NCBI RefSeq assembly: GCF_000282215.1 | Contig: NZ_AKJS01000187.1 | Span: 1 to 64,000 of the forward strand | Origin: Pseudomonas sp. GM21 | Lineage (GTDB): Bacteria > Pseudomonadota > Gammaproteobacteria > Pseudomonadales > Pseudomonadaceae | Direction of reading: 5' to 3' | DNA length: 64,000 bases | Shown: positions 8,037-15,539 of the stretch, piece after piece | Layout of the letters: the number at the start of each line of letters is the position of its first letter | How positions within the stretch are numbered: the stretch's first letter is position 1 | Translations under genes and position numbers: made by a program | The notes under the pieces: generated by a model | The model's database searches: none | What the model was told of the DNA's origin: nothing | The model's input: only the letters and a program-made list of their open reading frames with translations

Positions 8037-8779
8037 GTGCTGTCGCACAGGTGGCCGCCAGCCTGATTCGTGGTTGGCGCGAGGGGCGCCAACAACCGTT
8101 GCCAATCCTGGAACTGGCTAGCGAAGCCGAAGCCTATGCCGTGCAGCACCAGGTAGCGGATGCCCTCGGCTGGTTCGCCTCCGGGCCGCCAGCGGCCTGG
8201 AAACTGGGTGGCGCTCCGGGAGGGCTGATCAGCGCCGCCGCGGTACCGGCAATGGCGGTATACCCGTCGGGTTGGCAGGTTCCGCCGGGCGATGCCTTCG
8301 GTTTCGGGATCGAGGGAGAATTGATCGTGCGCCTGTCGCGCGACCTCGACCAGCACACTGATCTGGCCATGGCCTGTGCGGCGGTTGATGTGTGGATGCC
8401 GGGCATCGAACTGTGTGGCACGCGCTGGCTGCAGGGCGATCAGGCCGCGCCACTGCTTCGGCTGGCCGACCAGCAACTCAACCGCGCGCTGGTTCTCGGT
8501 GCACCGCAAAAGCTGGGGGAAATGCCGGATTGGTCAAGACAACAGGTGGCGTTGCGGGTGGCCGGGGAGCCTGAGTTCGTCGGCGTTGGCAGCCATCCAT
8601 TCGGTGAGCCGCTGAGTTCGCTGCCGTGGCTGGCGCGTCACGCTGCAGCACTGGGCAGCCCCTTGCGAGCCGGTGACCTGGTGGCTTGTGGTAGCTGGAC
8701 CGGTATCTACTGGGCGCCGGCCGGGGTGCAAGTGGAAGTTGAGTTTGCCGGGATAGGACGGGTTGCCTTGTCGACTTGA
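8033..8779 (+). CDS. 2-keto-4-pentenoate hydratase-like protein (MhpD/FAH superfamily)
   Basis: This 248-residue protein starts at GTG 8033, overlapping the hydantoinase stop. The layout AYAVQHQVADALGW, then AAWKLGG, FGFGIEGELIVRL and the C-terminal LRAGDLVACGSWTGIYW follow the MhpD/oxaloacetate-decarboxylase arm of the fumarylacetoacetate hydrolase superfamily. Metal ligands would be the acidic residues around GIEGE. Members hydrate, decarboxylate or cleave 2-keto acids. Coupling to the hydantoinase suggests it handles a keto acid formed after ring opening. GC is high, as in the hydantoinase, so the two genes probably travelled together. The substrate cannot be named. Confidence 0.72.
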   Translation: MSAVAQVAASLIRGWREGRQQPLPILELASEAEAYAVQHQVADALGWFASGPPAAWKLGGAPGGLISAAAVPAMAVYPSGWQVPPGDAFGFGIEGELIVRLSRDLDQHTDLAMACAAVDVWMPGIELCGTRWLQGDQAAPLLRLADQQLNRALVLGAPQKLGEMPDWSRQQVALRVAGEPEFVGVGSHPFGEPLSSLPWLARHAAALGSPLRAGDLVACGSWTGIYWAPAGVQVEVEFAGIGRVALST

Positions 8780-8847
8780 TGCGTTACGGTGGGGTCTGGT
8801 TCGCCACGCGTGAAGAAATCGCCAGTGCCTGGCTGGAGCGCAGTTAA
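8779..8847 (+). pseudogene. 3-prime remnant of a second PuuE-like deacetylase gene
   Basis: The stretch 8788-8847 encodes GGVWFATREEIASAWLERS and a stop. It is nearly identical in DNA to the end of the deacetylase gene (6416-6475, GGVWFATREEIARAWLERA). The frame directly abuts the hydratase stop (TGATG). No upstream part of a deacetylase is present. The simplest reading is a recombination scar: either the hydantoinase-hydratase pair was inserted next to a deacetylase gene end, or a tandem duplication later lost most of one copy. Confidence 0.75.
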
Positions 8848-8948
8848 TGGCCGTGGTCGCAGGGATTTGAATTGCACGGCGTTGCCCGGCAGAATCGCCT
8901 CCCGATCTGGCTAAGGTGCCGGGCGTTTGTGGTGAAAAGGAATAGCAG

Positions 8949-9644
8949 TTGAACGAACAGACATTGTCCATGCGCCTGGAGCGCGTGGCAGCCCATGTGC
9001 CGGCAGGTGCGCGCCTGGCCGATATCGGTTCGGATCACGGCTACCTGCCGGTAGCGTTGATGCGCCGGGGTGTCATCGAAGCGGCGGTGGCCGGCGAGGT
9101 AGCATTGACGCCGTTTCGCTCGGCCGAGCGCACCGTGCGCGAGAACGACTTCGACCAGCAGATCACCGTGCGCCTGGCCAATGGCCTGGCGGCGATCGAG
9201 CCGGGAGACGGGATCACCGCGATTAGCATCTGTGGCATGGGCGGCGAGACGATTCGCGACATTCTCGACAACGGCAAGGCGCACCTGAGTGGCCAGGAGC
9301 GTCTGATCCTGCAGCCCAACGGAGGCGAGCAGCCGCTGCGCCAATGGCTAATGGACAATGGCTACCGCATCCTCTGCGAGGAATTGCTGCGGGAAAACCG
9401 TTTCGACTACGAAATCATCGTCGCCGAGCGCGACGGGCCGGTAATGTACACCGACGAGGAACTGTATTTCGGCCCGCTGCAGATGCAGGCCCGCAGCCCC
9501 GCGTTCCTGATCAAGTGGCAGCGCATATTGCGCGAGAAGCACAAGACCCTGAGTCACTTCGCCCGGGCGCGGCAGGCCGTGCCCGAGGAAAAGGTGCAGG
9601 ACATCGCCCGGCAGGCCCGGTGGATCACCGAGTTGCTGGTTTGA
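8949..9644 (+). CDS. trmK: tRNA (adenine22-N1)-methyltransferase TrmK
   Basis: This 231-residue SAM-dependent methyltransferase starts at TTG 8949, chosen because AAAGGAAT lies just upstream and family members begin this far before the core. The next Met (LSMRLERV) is seven codons in. The SAM-binding motif I is LADIGSDHGYLPVAL (from residue 23), and a later SICGMGGETIRDIL holds the catalytic region. The C-terminal helices (KWQRILREKHKTLSHFARARQ) match the TrmK coiled domain. It modifies A22 of tRNA in the cytoplasm. It probably marks native chromosome next to the accessory block. Confidence 0.88.
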   Translation: MNEQTLSMRLERVAAHVPAGARLADIGSDHGYLPVALMRRGVIEAAVAGEVALTPFRSAERTVRENDFDQQITVRLANGLAAIEPGDGITAISICGMGGETIRDILDNGKAHLSGQERLILQPNGGEQPLRQWLMDNGYRILCEELLRENRFDYEIIVAERDGPVMYTDEELYFGPLQMQARSPAFLIKWQRILREKHKTLSHFARARQAVPEEKVQDIARQARWITELLV

Positions 9645-9658
9645 AAAGGAGGCGCCAA

Positions 9659-9683
9659 TTAGCCTGTCTCAAGCCGAGGCTAA
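9659..9683. terminator. Inverted repeat after trmK, weak terminator candidate
   Basis: TTAGCCT and AGGCTAA form a 7-bp stem around an 11-base loop, between the convergent trmK and orphan genes. There is no clear T run, so intrinsic termination is uncertain. Confidence 0.35.
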
Positions 9684-9708
9684 TAGAGTGTTGCACTTAC
9701 ATTCCTGA

Positions 9709-10617
9709 CTAGTCCAATTTTGAAAAATCAATGTCCATTGAGCCGGCCCTGTCGCTATATTTTAGGTTAGGTATTGATTGCCCACTATTGAGGGCATCAA
9801 GATCACCATAGATGGGCGAGCTCTCGTGAATGTGCAGAATAGAATCCATATTGAAGTAAGGATTCCCCTCTGACAGCTCTTGAGTGTTGGTTCTCAGCGC
9901 ATTGAACTCATACAGTTTGTCGATGTAGTTTTTTTGGGCTTTTTTCATTTCTTCCTGTGTTAATGGTGCTTTTGTCAGGTTTGTGTGCAGGTCAATGTTT
10001 TCGTATGTCGTTAATCTCAAATCCCTGAGATCGATCTCAAACTCCGTGAGTTTCGCTGCGAGTTCATCAATCGCTGATGTAGAGTGGGTGATGCATTCAA
10101 AGGCCTCGGCGATTTGTTGGGGTGGGATTAAAGCATTGCCTTTATAAATATAAGCTGGAACTTGTGGGCCCATGAGACTGTTGAAGTCGTCGTGGAGAGG
10201 CTGGGCCTTGAGCGATTGCAGGAGTAGGTCCATATTAAGGTAACTGTTTTGGTCTGTGCGTTGCTTGATGCTGGCTTCCAGTACGCCAAACTCTTTTAAT
10301 AGATGATTATATTTTTGGTTGTCCTCTTTGGTTGCGTCTTTTCTTAACGGTCCTCTTTCTGTGTTAGAACGACCGTCGACGCTTTCGTAAGTAGATTTTC
10401 TCAGTGTTTCGAGTGTGACTTTGGAGTCCTGGATTTTTACGGCGAGTTTGTCCAGTGCTGAAGTGGCCTGGCTGATTTTTTGAAAGGTAGTGGCGATGAG
10501 TATATGTGAACCGTGCGACATCGCTTTGGGATCAGGTTTGGTAGGTGCGGTGTTGGATTCTTTGGGCATTACGCTCGCTTGAGGGATGTAGGCTGAACTG
10601 ATTGGTCCGATGGGCAT
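9709..10617 (-). CDS. Orphan hypothetical protein with two internal repeats, low GC
   Basis: This is a 302-residue protein that I do not recognise. Residues 43-148 and 170-276 are diverged copies of one another. Shared marks are TSALDKL / TSAIDEL, STYESVD / TTYENID, LLKEFGVL / LYEFNAL and YLNMDLL / YFNMDSI. Each copy looks mainly helical. No signal peptide or membrane segment is seen. The N-terminus MPIGPISSAYIP has Ile at position 3, several Ser and no acidic residue in the first 12, a pattern common in type III secreted effectors. No secretion genes are nearby. The gene is clearly AT-richer than its neighbours and lies alone between trmK and azlC, so horizontal acquisition is likely. Function is unknown. 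Confidence 0.75.
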   Translation of the reverse strand: MPIGPISSAYIPQASVMPKESNTAPTKPDPKAMSHGSHILIATTFQKISQATSALDKLAVKIQDSKVTLETLRKSTYESVDGRSNTERGPLRKDATKEDNQKYNHLLKEFGVLEASIKQRTDQNSYLNMDLLLQSLKAQPLHDDFNSLMGPQVPAYIYKGNALIPPQQIAEAFECITHSTSAIDELAAKLTEFEIDLRDLRLTTYENIDLHTNLTKAPLTQEEMKKAQKNYIDKLYEFNALRTNTQELSEGNPYFNMDSILHIHESSPIYGDLDALNSGQSIPNLKYSDRAGSMDIDFSKLD

Positions 10618-10771
10618 AATTACTGCTTCTAGAGAGTGGACGTTAAATATTCTCTAAGGTTTGGTATTGTTGAATATAAAATTCCGCTCAGGCCGCATTG
10701 CGGCAGGCGCAACGCCTCGGCGGCCCGGAATCAGAGCGGCCGGCGAGCACACAAAAAAAAGAGGAGTAGAA

Positions 10772-11512
10772 ATGCCTTACCGAACAGGAAGGGAAGCGTT
10801 TATGCAAGGCGTCCGGGCGCTCCTTCCATTGAGTCCCGGTGTCGTTCCATTCGGCTTGCTGACGGGGGTCATGGCAATCAATTTGGGCCTGTCACCTGGC
10901 ACCACCATGGGCATGACGCTGCTGTTCTATTCAGGATCCGCGCAAATGGTCGCACTGCAACTGCTCCATACGGGCGTTGTGCCGTTGGCGATTGTGGTCA
11001 CGGCCCTGGTCATCAACTTGCGCTTCATCATGTACAGCGCGTCACTGGCCCCCCATCTGCATCATTTACCCCGGCGCTGGACATGGCCGCTGTCCTACAT
11101 GCTTTCTGACCAGTCCTACGCACTGTCCAGTCTCAAGCTTTCCTCTGGGGAGCTGGGGCAGTTCGCACACCACTACTATGCTGGCACCGCTATTGCCATG
11201 TGGCTGACATGGCAACTGTCGGTATTGGCGGGCGTTTACCTGGGCGCAAGCATCCCCGATACCTGGTCCTTAAGCTTTGCCATACCGCTTTCTTTCCTGG
11301 CGCTTCTGGTTCCTGGCATACGTAGCGCGGCGAGTCTGGGCGCCGCCTCGGTCGGCGGGCTGCTTGCCGTGTTCGCGGTCGATATGCCCTATAACCTTGG
11401 GCTGGTAACCGCTTCCATCGGCGGTGTCATGGCGGCTCTACTGATCGAGCGTTTTCGCAAAAGCCCATTGCGCGAGGCGCAGCCCCATGACGTCGAGAGG
11501 GAGCCGCAATGA
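10772..11512 (+). CDS. azlC: AzlC family branched-chain amino acid exporter, large subunit
   Basis: This is a 246-residue membrane protein. ATG 10772 is chosen because GAGGAGT lies just upstream; a longer frame exists but lacks a ribosome site. MPYRTGREAFMQGVRALLPLSPGVVPFGLLTGV and FYSGSAQMVALQLL are typical AzlC features. About six to eight membrane segments are visible. With AzlD it exports branched-chain amino acids or analogues across the inner membrane. It overlaps azlD by ATGA, so the two are co-translated. Confidence 0.9.
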   Translation: MPYRTGREAFMQGVRALLPLSPGVVPFGLLTGVMAINLGLSPGTTMGMTLLFYSGSAQMVALQLLHTGVVPLAIVVTALVINLRFIMYSASLAPHLHHLPRRWTWPLSYMLSDQSYALSSLKLSSGELGQFAHHYYAGTAIAMWLTWQLSVLAGVYLGASIPDTWSLSFAIPLSFLALLVPGIRSAASLGAASVGGLLAVFAVDMPYNLGLVTASIGGVMAALLIERFRKSPLREAQPHDVEREPQ

Positions 11513-11844
11513 GTGATTTGGCTTTGTGGGGGCTGTTCCTGGCGGTCGGTGTGGGAACGTTCGCCATGCGACTTTCCTTTATCGAACTCTATGGTCGATT
11601 GCGAATTCCGGCGCTGCTGAGTCGAGCCTTGCTTTATGTTCCGGCGAGTGTGCTGGCAGCCCTTGTACTACCTGCCGTGGTGTACCCCAATGGGCAGAGT
11701 GAATTCGTGTTGAATAACCCTCAGATACCCGCTGCCATTATTGCTGCGTGGGTCGCCTGGCAGACTCGAAATACTGTCCTGACGCTGGCGGTCGGGATGG
11801 GAGTGCTGTGGCTTTTCAAGTTTTTGGTGGCCTCGATGGATTAA
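11509..11844 (+). CDS. azlD: AzlD family branched-chain amino acid exporter, small subunit
   Basis: This 111-residue protein has about four membrane helices and contains the AzlD pattern GVGTFAMRLSFIELYGRL, then LYVPASVLAALVLPAVVYP. Its start overlaps the azlC stop by 4 bp. It forms the small subunit of the AzlCD exporter. Family length is about 100-110 residues, so it is complete. Confidence 0.9.
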   Translation: MSDLALWGLFLAVGVGTFAMRLSFIELYGRLRIPALLSRALLYVPASVLAALVLPAVVYPNGQSEFVLNNPQIPAAIIAAWVAWQTRNTVLTLAVGMGVLWLFKFLVASMD

Positions 11845-11878
11845 TCTGGAGTCGGCTATTTACCTTATATGCGGAAAG

Positions 11879-11904
11879 CCATATATTCGTTTTCCCGTAT
11901 ATGG
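11879..11904. promoter_or_regulatory. Dyad upstream of arsR, possible ArsR operator
   Basis: CCATATA (11879-11885) and TATATGG (11898-11904) are a perfect inverted repeat with 12 bases between. A further TTATATG copy lies just upstream at about 11865. It is 87 bp before the arsR start, in the only sizeable gap before the arsenic genes. ArsR proteins bind AT-rich dyads of this kind, but the assignment is by position only. Confidence 0.45.
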
Positions 11905-11990
11905 GCTGTGACTTCACTCTGACCAGCAAAGCCCGTGTCCTTGCGCAGGAGAGCGTTTCGATCAGTCAGATACAAACACTGAGAAACGAA

Positions 11991-12362
11991 ATGACTGACC
12001 CTCTGACACCCACCACTGTTTTCAAATGCCTGGCTGACGACACTCGGGTGCGCACAATGCTGCTCATCACCCGTGAAGGAGAGCTGTGTGTTTGCGAGCT
12101 GACCTGCGCGTTGAATGAGAGTCAGCCAAAAGTCTCCAGACACCTCGCGCAGTTGCGCAGTTGCGGTTTGCTGTCTGACCGTCGGCAAGGCCAATGGGTT
12201 TATTACCGAATGCACCCAACTCTCCCTGATTGGGTCCATCAAGTGCTGACCACCGTGCTTGAACGCAACGCGCATTGGTTAAGCCCTGACACCAAACGCC
12301 TTGATGGAATGGGTGACCGTCCTCAACGGGCACGGGCCTGCTGTGAAAGCAAGATCGCCTGA
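11991..12362 (+). CDS. arsR: ArsR family arsenic-responsive repressor
   Basis: This 123-residue winged-helix repressor has ELCVCELTCAL holding the As(III)-binding cysteines (C33, C35, C39), followed by SQPKVSRHLAQLRSCGLL as the recognition helix. ATG 11991 gives the normal length for the family; the same frame is open further upstream but that part is unrelated to ArsR. When As(III) binds, the protein leaves DNA and the following genes are expressed. It lies 57 bp before arsH in the same direction. Confidence 0.92.
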   Translation: MTDPLTPTTVFKCLADDTRVRTMLLITREGELCVCELTCALNESQPKVSRHLAQLRSCGLLSDRRQGQWVYYRMHPTLPDWVHQVLTTVLERNAHWLSPDTKRLDGMGDRPQRARACCESKIA

Positions 12363-12419
12363 TAGCGCCTTCGACTACGAGATCGCTCGATGAACCCAAG
12401 AGCGCCATTGCGCAGGACA

Positions 12420-13142
12420 ATGACTATGTTTGATGACCATATGCCCCAACTCGATGCCGGTCTGATTGACCTCCCGTCTGCAGACAAACTCGGTATCGAA
12501 AAGACCTCCACCCACAAGCCACGCATTTTGCTGTTGTACGGATCGACTCGTGAGCGGTCTTTCAGTCGTCTGCTGGTAGAGGAAGCCGCTCGATTGCTGG
12601 AGCACTTCGGCGCCGAGACGCGGATATTCAATCCATCCGGCTTGCCGCTTCCAGATGACGCACCAGATGATCACCCACGTGTGAAAAAGCTGCGCGACTT
12701 GGTGTTGTGGTCAGAGGGCCAGGTCTGGTGCTCTCCAGAGCGTCACGGAAATATGAGCGCAGTGTTCAAAGCGCAGATCGATTGGGTGCCACTGGCCATG
12801 GGCGCCGTACGCCCGACCCAGGGCAAAACCCTCGCCGTCATGCAGGTGTGCGGTGGCTCGCAGTCGTTCAACGTGGTTAATCAGCTGCGGGTGCTGGGAC
12901 GTTGGATGCGTATGTTCACCATCCCCAACCAGTCCTCTGTGCCGAAGGCCTATATGGAATTCGACGATAACGGCCGGATGAAACCTTCTCCCTTCTACGA
13001 CCGTGTCGTTGATGTGATGGAGGAGTTGGTGAAATTCACGCTGCTGCTTCGTGACCGTCAGGACTATCTGGTTGATCGTTATTCCGAGCGCAAAGAGTCG
13101 GCAGAAGAACTCATGAAACGTGTCAATCAGCGCTCCATCTGA
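12420..13142 (+). CDS. arsH: ArsH, NADPH-dependent organoarsenical oxidase
   Basis: This 240-residue flavodoxin-fold protein starts at ATG 12420 behind GCAGGACA; an in-frame ATG at 12390 is less well supported. The FMN phosphate loop is LYGSTRERSFSRLL. WCSPERHGNMSAVFKAQIDW and GGSQSFNVVNQLRVLGRWMRMFTIPNQSSVPKA are ArsH hallmarks. ArsH oxidises trivalent methylarsenicals to the less toxic pentavalent forms in the cytoplasm. It is part of the arsR-arsH-GAPDH-arsJ unit. Confidence 0.93.
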   Translation: MTMFDDHMPQLDAGLIDLPSADKLGIEKTSTHKPRILLLYGSTRERSFSRLLVEEAARLLEHFGAETRIFNPSGLPLPDDAPDDHPRVKKLRDLVLWSEGQVWCSPERHGNMSAVFKAQIDWVPLAMGAVRPTQGKTLAVMQVCGGSQSFNVVNQLRVLGRWMRMFTIPNQSSVPKAYMEFDDNGRMKPSPFYDRVVDVMEELVKFTLLLRDRQDYLVDRYSERKESAEELMKRVNQRSI

Positions 13143-13190
13143 GGACACCCGGTCGAACTCCCACTGACAGCAGATACAGAGCACAACAAC

Positions 13191-14195
13191 ATGACGATCA
13201 AAGTTGGCATCAATGGTTTTGGCCGAATCGGTCGCCTCGCTTTGCGAGCAGCCTGGCGCTGGCCGGAGTTTGAGTTCGTGCAGATCAACGATCCGGCAGG
13301 TGACGCGGCGACTCATGCGCACCTGCTGAACTTCGACTCGGTGCATGGCCGTTGGAATGACCAGGCCGATTGCGAAGGCGACAACATCGTCATCGACGGC
13401 AAACGCATCAAGGTAACGGCCAACAGGGCGATTGCCGATACCGATTGGTCGGGCTGTGATCTGGTGATTGAAGCCAGCGGCAAGATGAAAACCGTCGCCG
13501 TGCTTCAGGCTTACCTCGACCAAGGGGTGAAGCGCGTAGTGGTCAGCGCTCCCGTGAAGGAAGAGGGCGCGTTGAACATCGTCATGGGCGTCAATCATCA
13601 GCTGTTCAACGCGGCGCAACATCGCATCGTCACCGCCGCTTCGTGTACCACCAATTGCCTGGCGCCAGTGGTGAAAGTGATCCACGAAAAGCTGGGCATT
13701 CGCCACGGTTCGATTACCACCATCCACGACTTGACCAACACCCAAAGCATCCTCGATCAGCCGCACAAGGATCTGCGCCGTGCGCGTGCTTCGGGTATGA
13801 GCCTGATTCCAACCAGTACCGGCTCGGCGACGGCCATCGCTGAAATCTTCCCGGAACTGCGCGGACGCCTCAATGGTCATGCCGTGCGTGTACCGCTGGC
13901 CAATGCTTCGCTGACTGACTGTGTCTTTGAAGTCGAACGGGCCACCACTGCCGAAGAGGTCAATCAGTTCCTCAAGGACGCTTCCGAGAATGGACTCAAA
14001 GACATTCTCGGTTTTGAAGAGCGTCCATTGGTGTCCATCGACTACCGTACCGATCCGCGCTCATCAATCATTGATGCGCTGTCGACCATGGTGATCAACG
14101 GTACCCAGGTCAAACTCTATGCCTGGTACGACAACGAATGGGGCTATGCCAACCGCACCGTCGAACTGGCCAGAATGGTCGGTGGGGCGGTTTAA
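13191..14195 (+). CDS. Glyceraldehyde-3-phosphate dehydrogenase of the ArsJ pathway
   Basis: This is a complete 334-residue GAPDH. The NAD site is INGFGRIGR, the catalytic Cys is C152 in AASCTTNCLAP, and the partner His is H179 in SITTIHDLTNTQ. In arsenic islands this enzyme uses arsenate in place of phosphate and makes unstable 1-arseno-3-phosphoglycerate, which ArsJ exports. The gene lies 48 bp after arsH and 9 bp before arsJ, so this is a dedicated copy rather than the glycolytic one. Confidence 0.92.
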   Translation: MTIKVGINGFGRIGRLALRAAWRWPEFEFVQINDPAGDAATHAHLLNFDSVHGRWNDQADCEGDNIVIDGKRIKVTANRAIADTDWSGCDLVIEASGKMKTVAVLQAYLDQGVKRVVVSAPVKEEGALNIVMGVNHQLFNAAQHRIVTAASCTTNCLAPVVKVIHEKLGIRHGSITTIHDLTNTQSILDQPHKDLRRARASGMSLIPTSTGSATAIAEIFPELRGRLNGHAVRVPLANASLTDCVFEVERATTAEEVNQFLKDASENGLKDILGFEERPLVSIDYRTDPRSSIIDALSTMVINGTQVKLYAWYDNEWGYANRTVELARMVGGAV

Positions 14196-14204
14196 GGAGC
14201 GGTC

Positions 14205-15425
14205 ATGAAAGCGTTGTCAGCCCTCGCGCCGCAAGTGCGGCAGTACTTGCTAGTCACGGGCAATTACTGGGCCTTCACCCTCACCGACGGCGCCTTGCGC
14301 ATGTTGGTGGTGCTGCACTTTCACGCGTTGGGCTACAGCCCGCTTCAAATCGCGGCGTTGTTTCTGTTCTACGAACTCTTTGGCGTGATCACCAACCTGG
14401 TGGGAGGCTACCTCGGTGCCCGGCTGGGACTGAACCGGACCATGAACATCGGGCTGGGCCTCCAGGTCGCGGCGCTGTTGATGCTGACGGTTCCTGTCGC
14501 CTGGCTGACCATCCCATGGGTGATGGGCGCGCAGGCACTCTCGGGAATTGCCAAAGACCTGAACAAGATGAGCGCCAAAAGCTCGATCAAGCTGCTGGTT
14601 CCGGATGGGCAGCAGGGCAAGCTCTACACGTGGGTGGCGATCCTCACCGGCTCGAAGAACGCACTCAAGGGTGTCGGCTTCTTTCTGGGCGGAGCCTTGC
14701 TGGCCTTGATCGGCTTCAAAGGCGCCGTGCTGGCCATGGCGGGTGTACTGGCGCTGATATGGATCAGCAGCTTGATCCTGTTGAAGAAGGACTTGGGCAA
14801 GGCCAAAGCCAAGCCAAAATTTCGCGACATCCTGTCCAAAAGCCGGGCGATCAATATCCTCTCGGCAGCGCGCATGTTCCTGTTCGGTGCCCGTGATGTC
14901 TGGTTTGTGGTGGCCTTGCCGGTGTACCTGAGCAGCGTCTTCGGCTGGGACTTCTGGCAGGTTGGCGGCTTCCTGGCCGCCTGGGTGATTGGCTACGGCA
15001 TCGTGCAATCCCTCGCGCCCAACATCACCGGAAAGAAGCGAGGGCACGTACCGGATGGTCGTGCGGCGTTTTTATGGGCACTTGCATTGGCGGGGCTGCC
15101 GGCAGCCATCGCGCTCGGGTTGAACACCGGGCTGTCGCAACAGGTAGTGCTGTTGGGTGGGCTGATGGTTTTTGGCGTGCTGTTCGCAGTGAATTCGTCG
15201 TTGCACAGCTACCTGATCGTGTCCTACGCCAAGGAAGACGGCGTTTCGCTGGATGTGGGGTTTTATTACATGTCGAACGCCTTGGGGCGGTTGATAGGCA
15301 CGGTGCTGTCCGGCTGGGTTTACCAGGTGTCCGGGCTGGGCGCGTGCCTATGGATATCGAGTGCATTCGTGCTGCTTGCAGCGTTGATTTCAATGGCATT
15401 GCCCCGTCACGCGCTGAGTGAATAA
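14205..15425 (+). CDS. arsJ: ArsJ, organoarsenical (1-arseno-3-phosphoglycerate) efflux MFS transporter
   Basis: This 406-residue major facilitator protein has about 12 membrane segments. YWAFTLTDGALRMLVVLHF near the start, GIAKDLNKMSAKSSIKLL in the central part and DVGFYYMSNALGRLIGT near the end are conserved in ArsJ. It starts 9 bp after the GAPDH gene with AAGGAG upstream. With that enzyme it gives arsenate resistance by expelling the arseno-ester. No arsB, acr3 or arsC was found in the window. Confidence 0.92.
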   Translation: MKALSALAPQVRQYLLVTGNYWAFTLTDGALRMLVVLHFHALGYSPLQIAALFLFYELFGVITNLVGGYLGARLGLNRTMNIGLGLQVAALLMLTVPVAWLTIPWVMGAQALSGIAKDLNKMSAKSSIKLLVPDGQQGKLYTWVAILTGSKNALKGVGFFLGGALLALIGFKGAVLAMAGVLALIWISSLILLKKDLGKAKAKPKFRDILSKSRAINILSAARMFLFGARDVWFVVALPVYLSSVFGWDFWQVGGFLAAWVIGYGIVQSLAPNITGKKRGHVPDGRAAFLWALALAGLPAAIALGLNTGLSQQVVLLGGLMVFGVLFAVNSSLHSYLIVSYAKEDGVSLDVGFYYMSNALGRLIGTVLSGWVYQVSGLGACLWISSAFVLLAALISMALPRHALSE

Positions 15426-15539
15426 CTGTTAGCAGACATGACGTTCCATGTTCTCCAAATCCTCTGAACAAGAGCGGTCTGATAACGCTGCCCTGGCGTA
15501 GAATCCCCAAACCGCGCCCCCATCCGAGACGGCCCCTCC

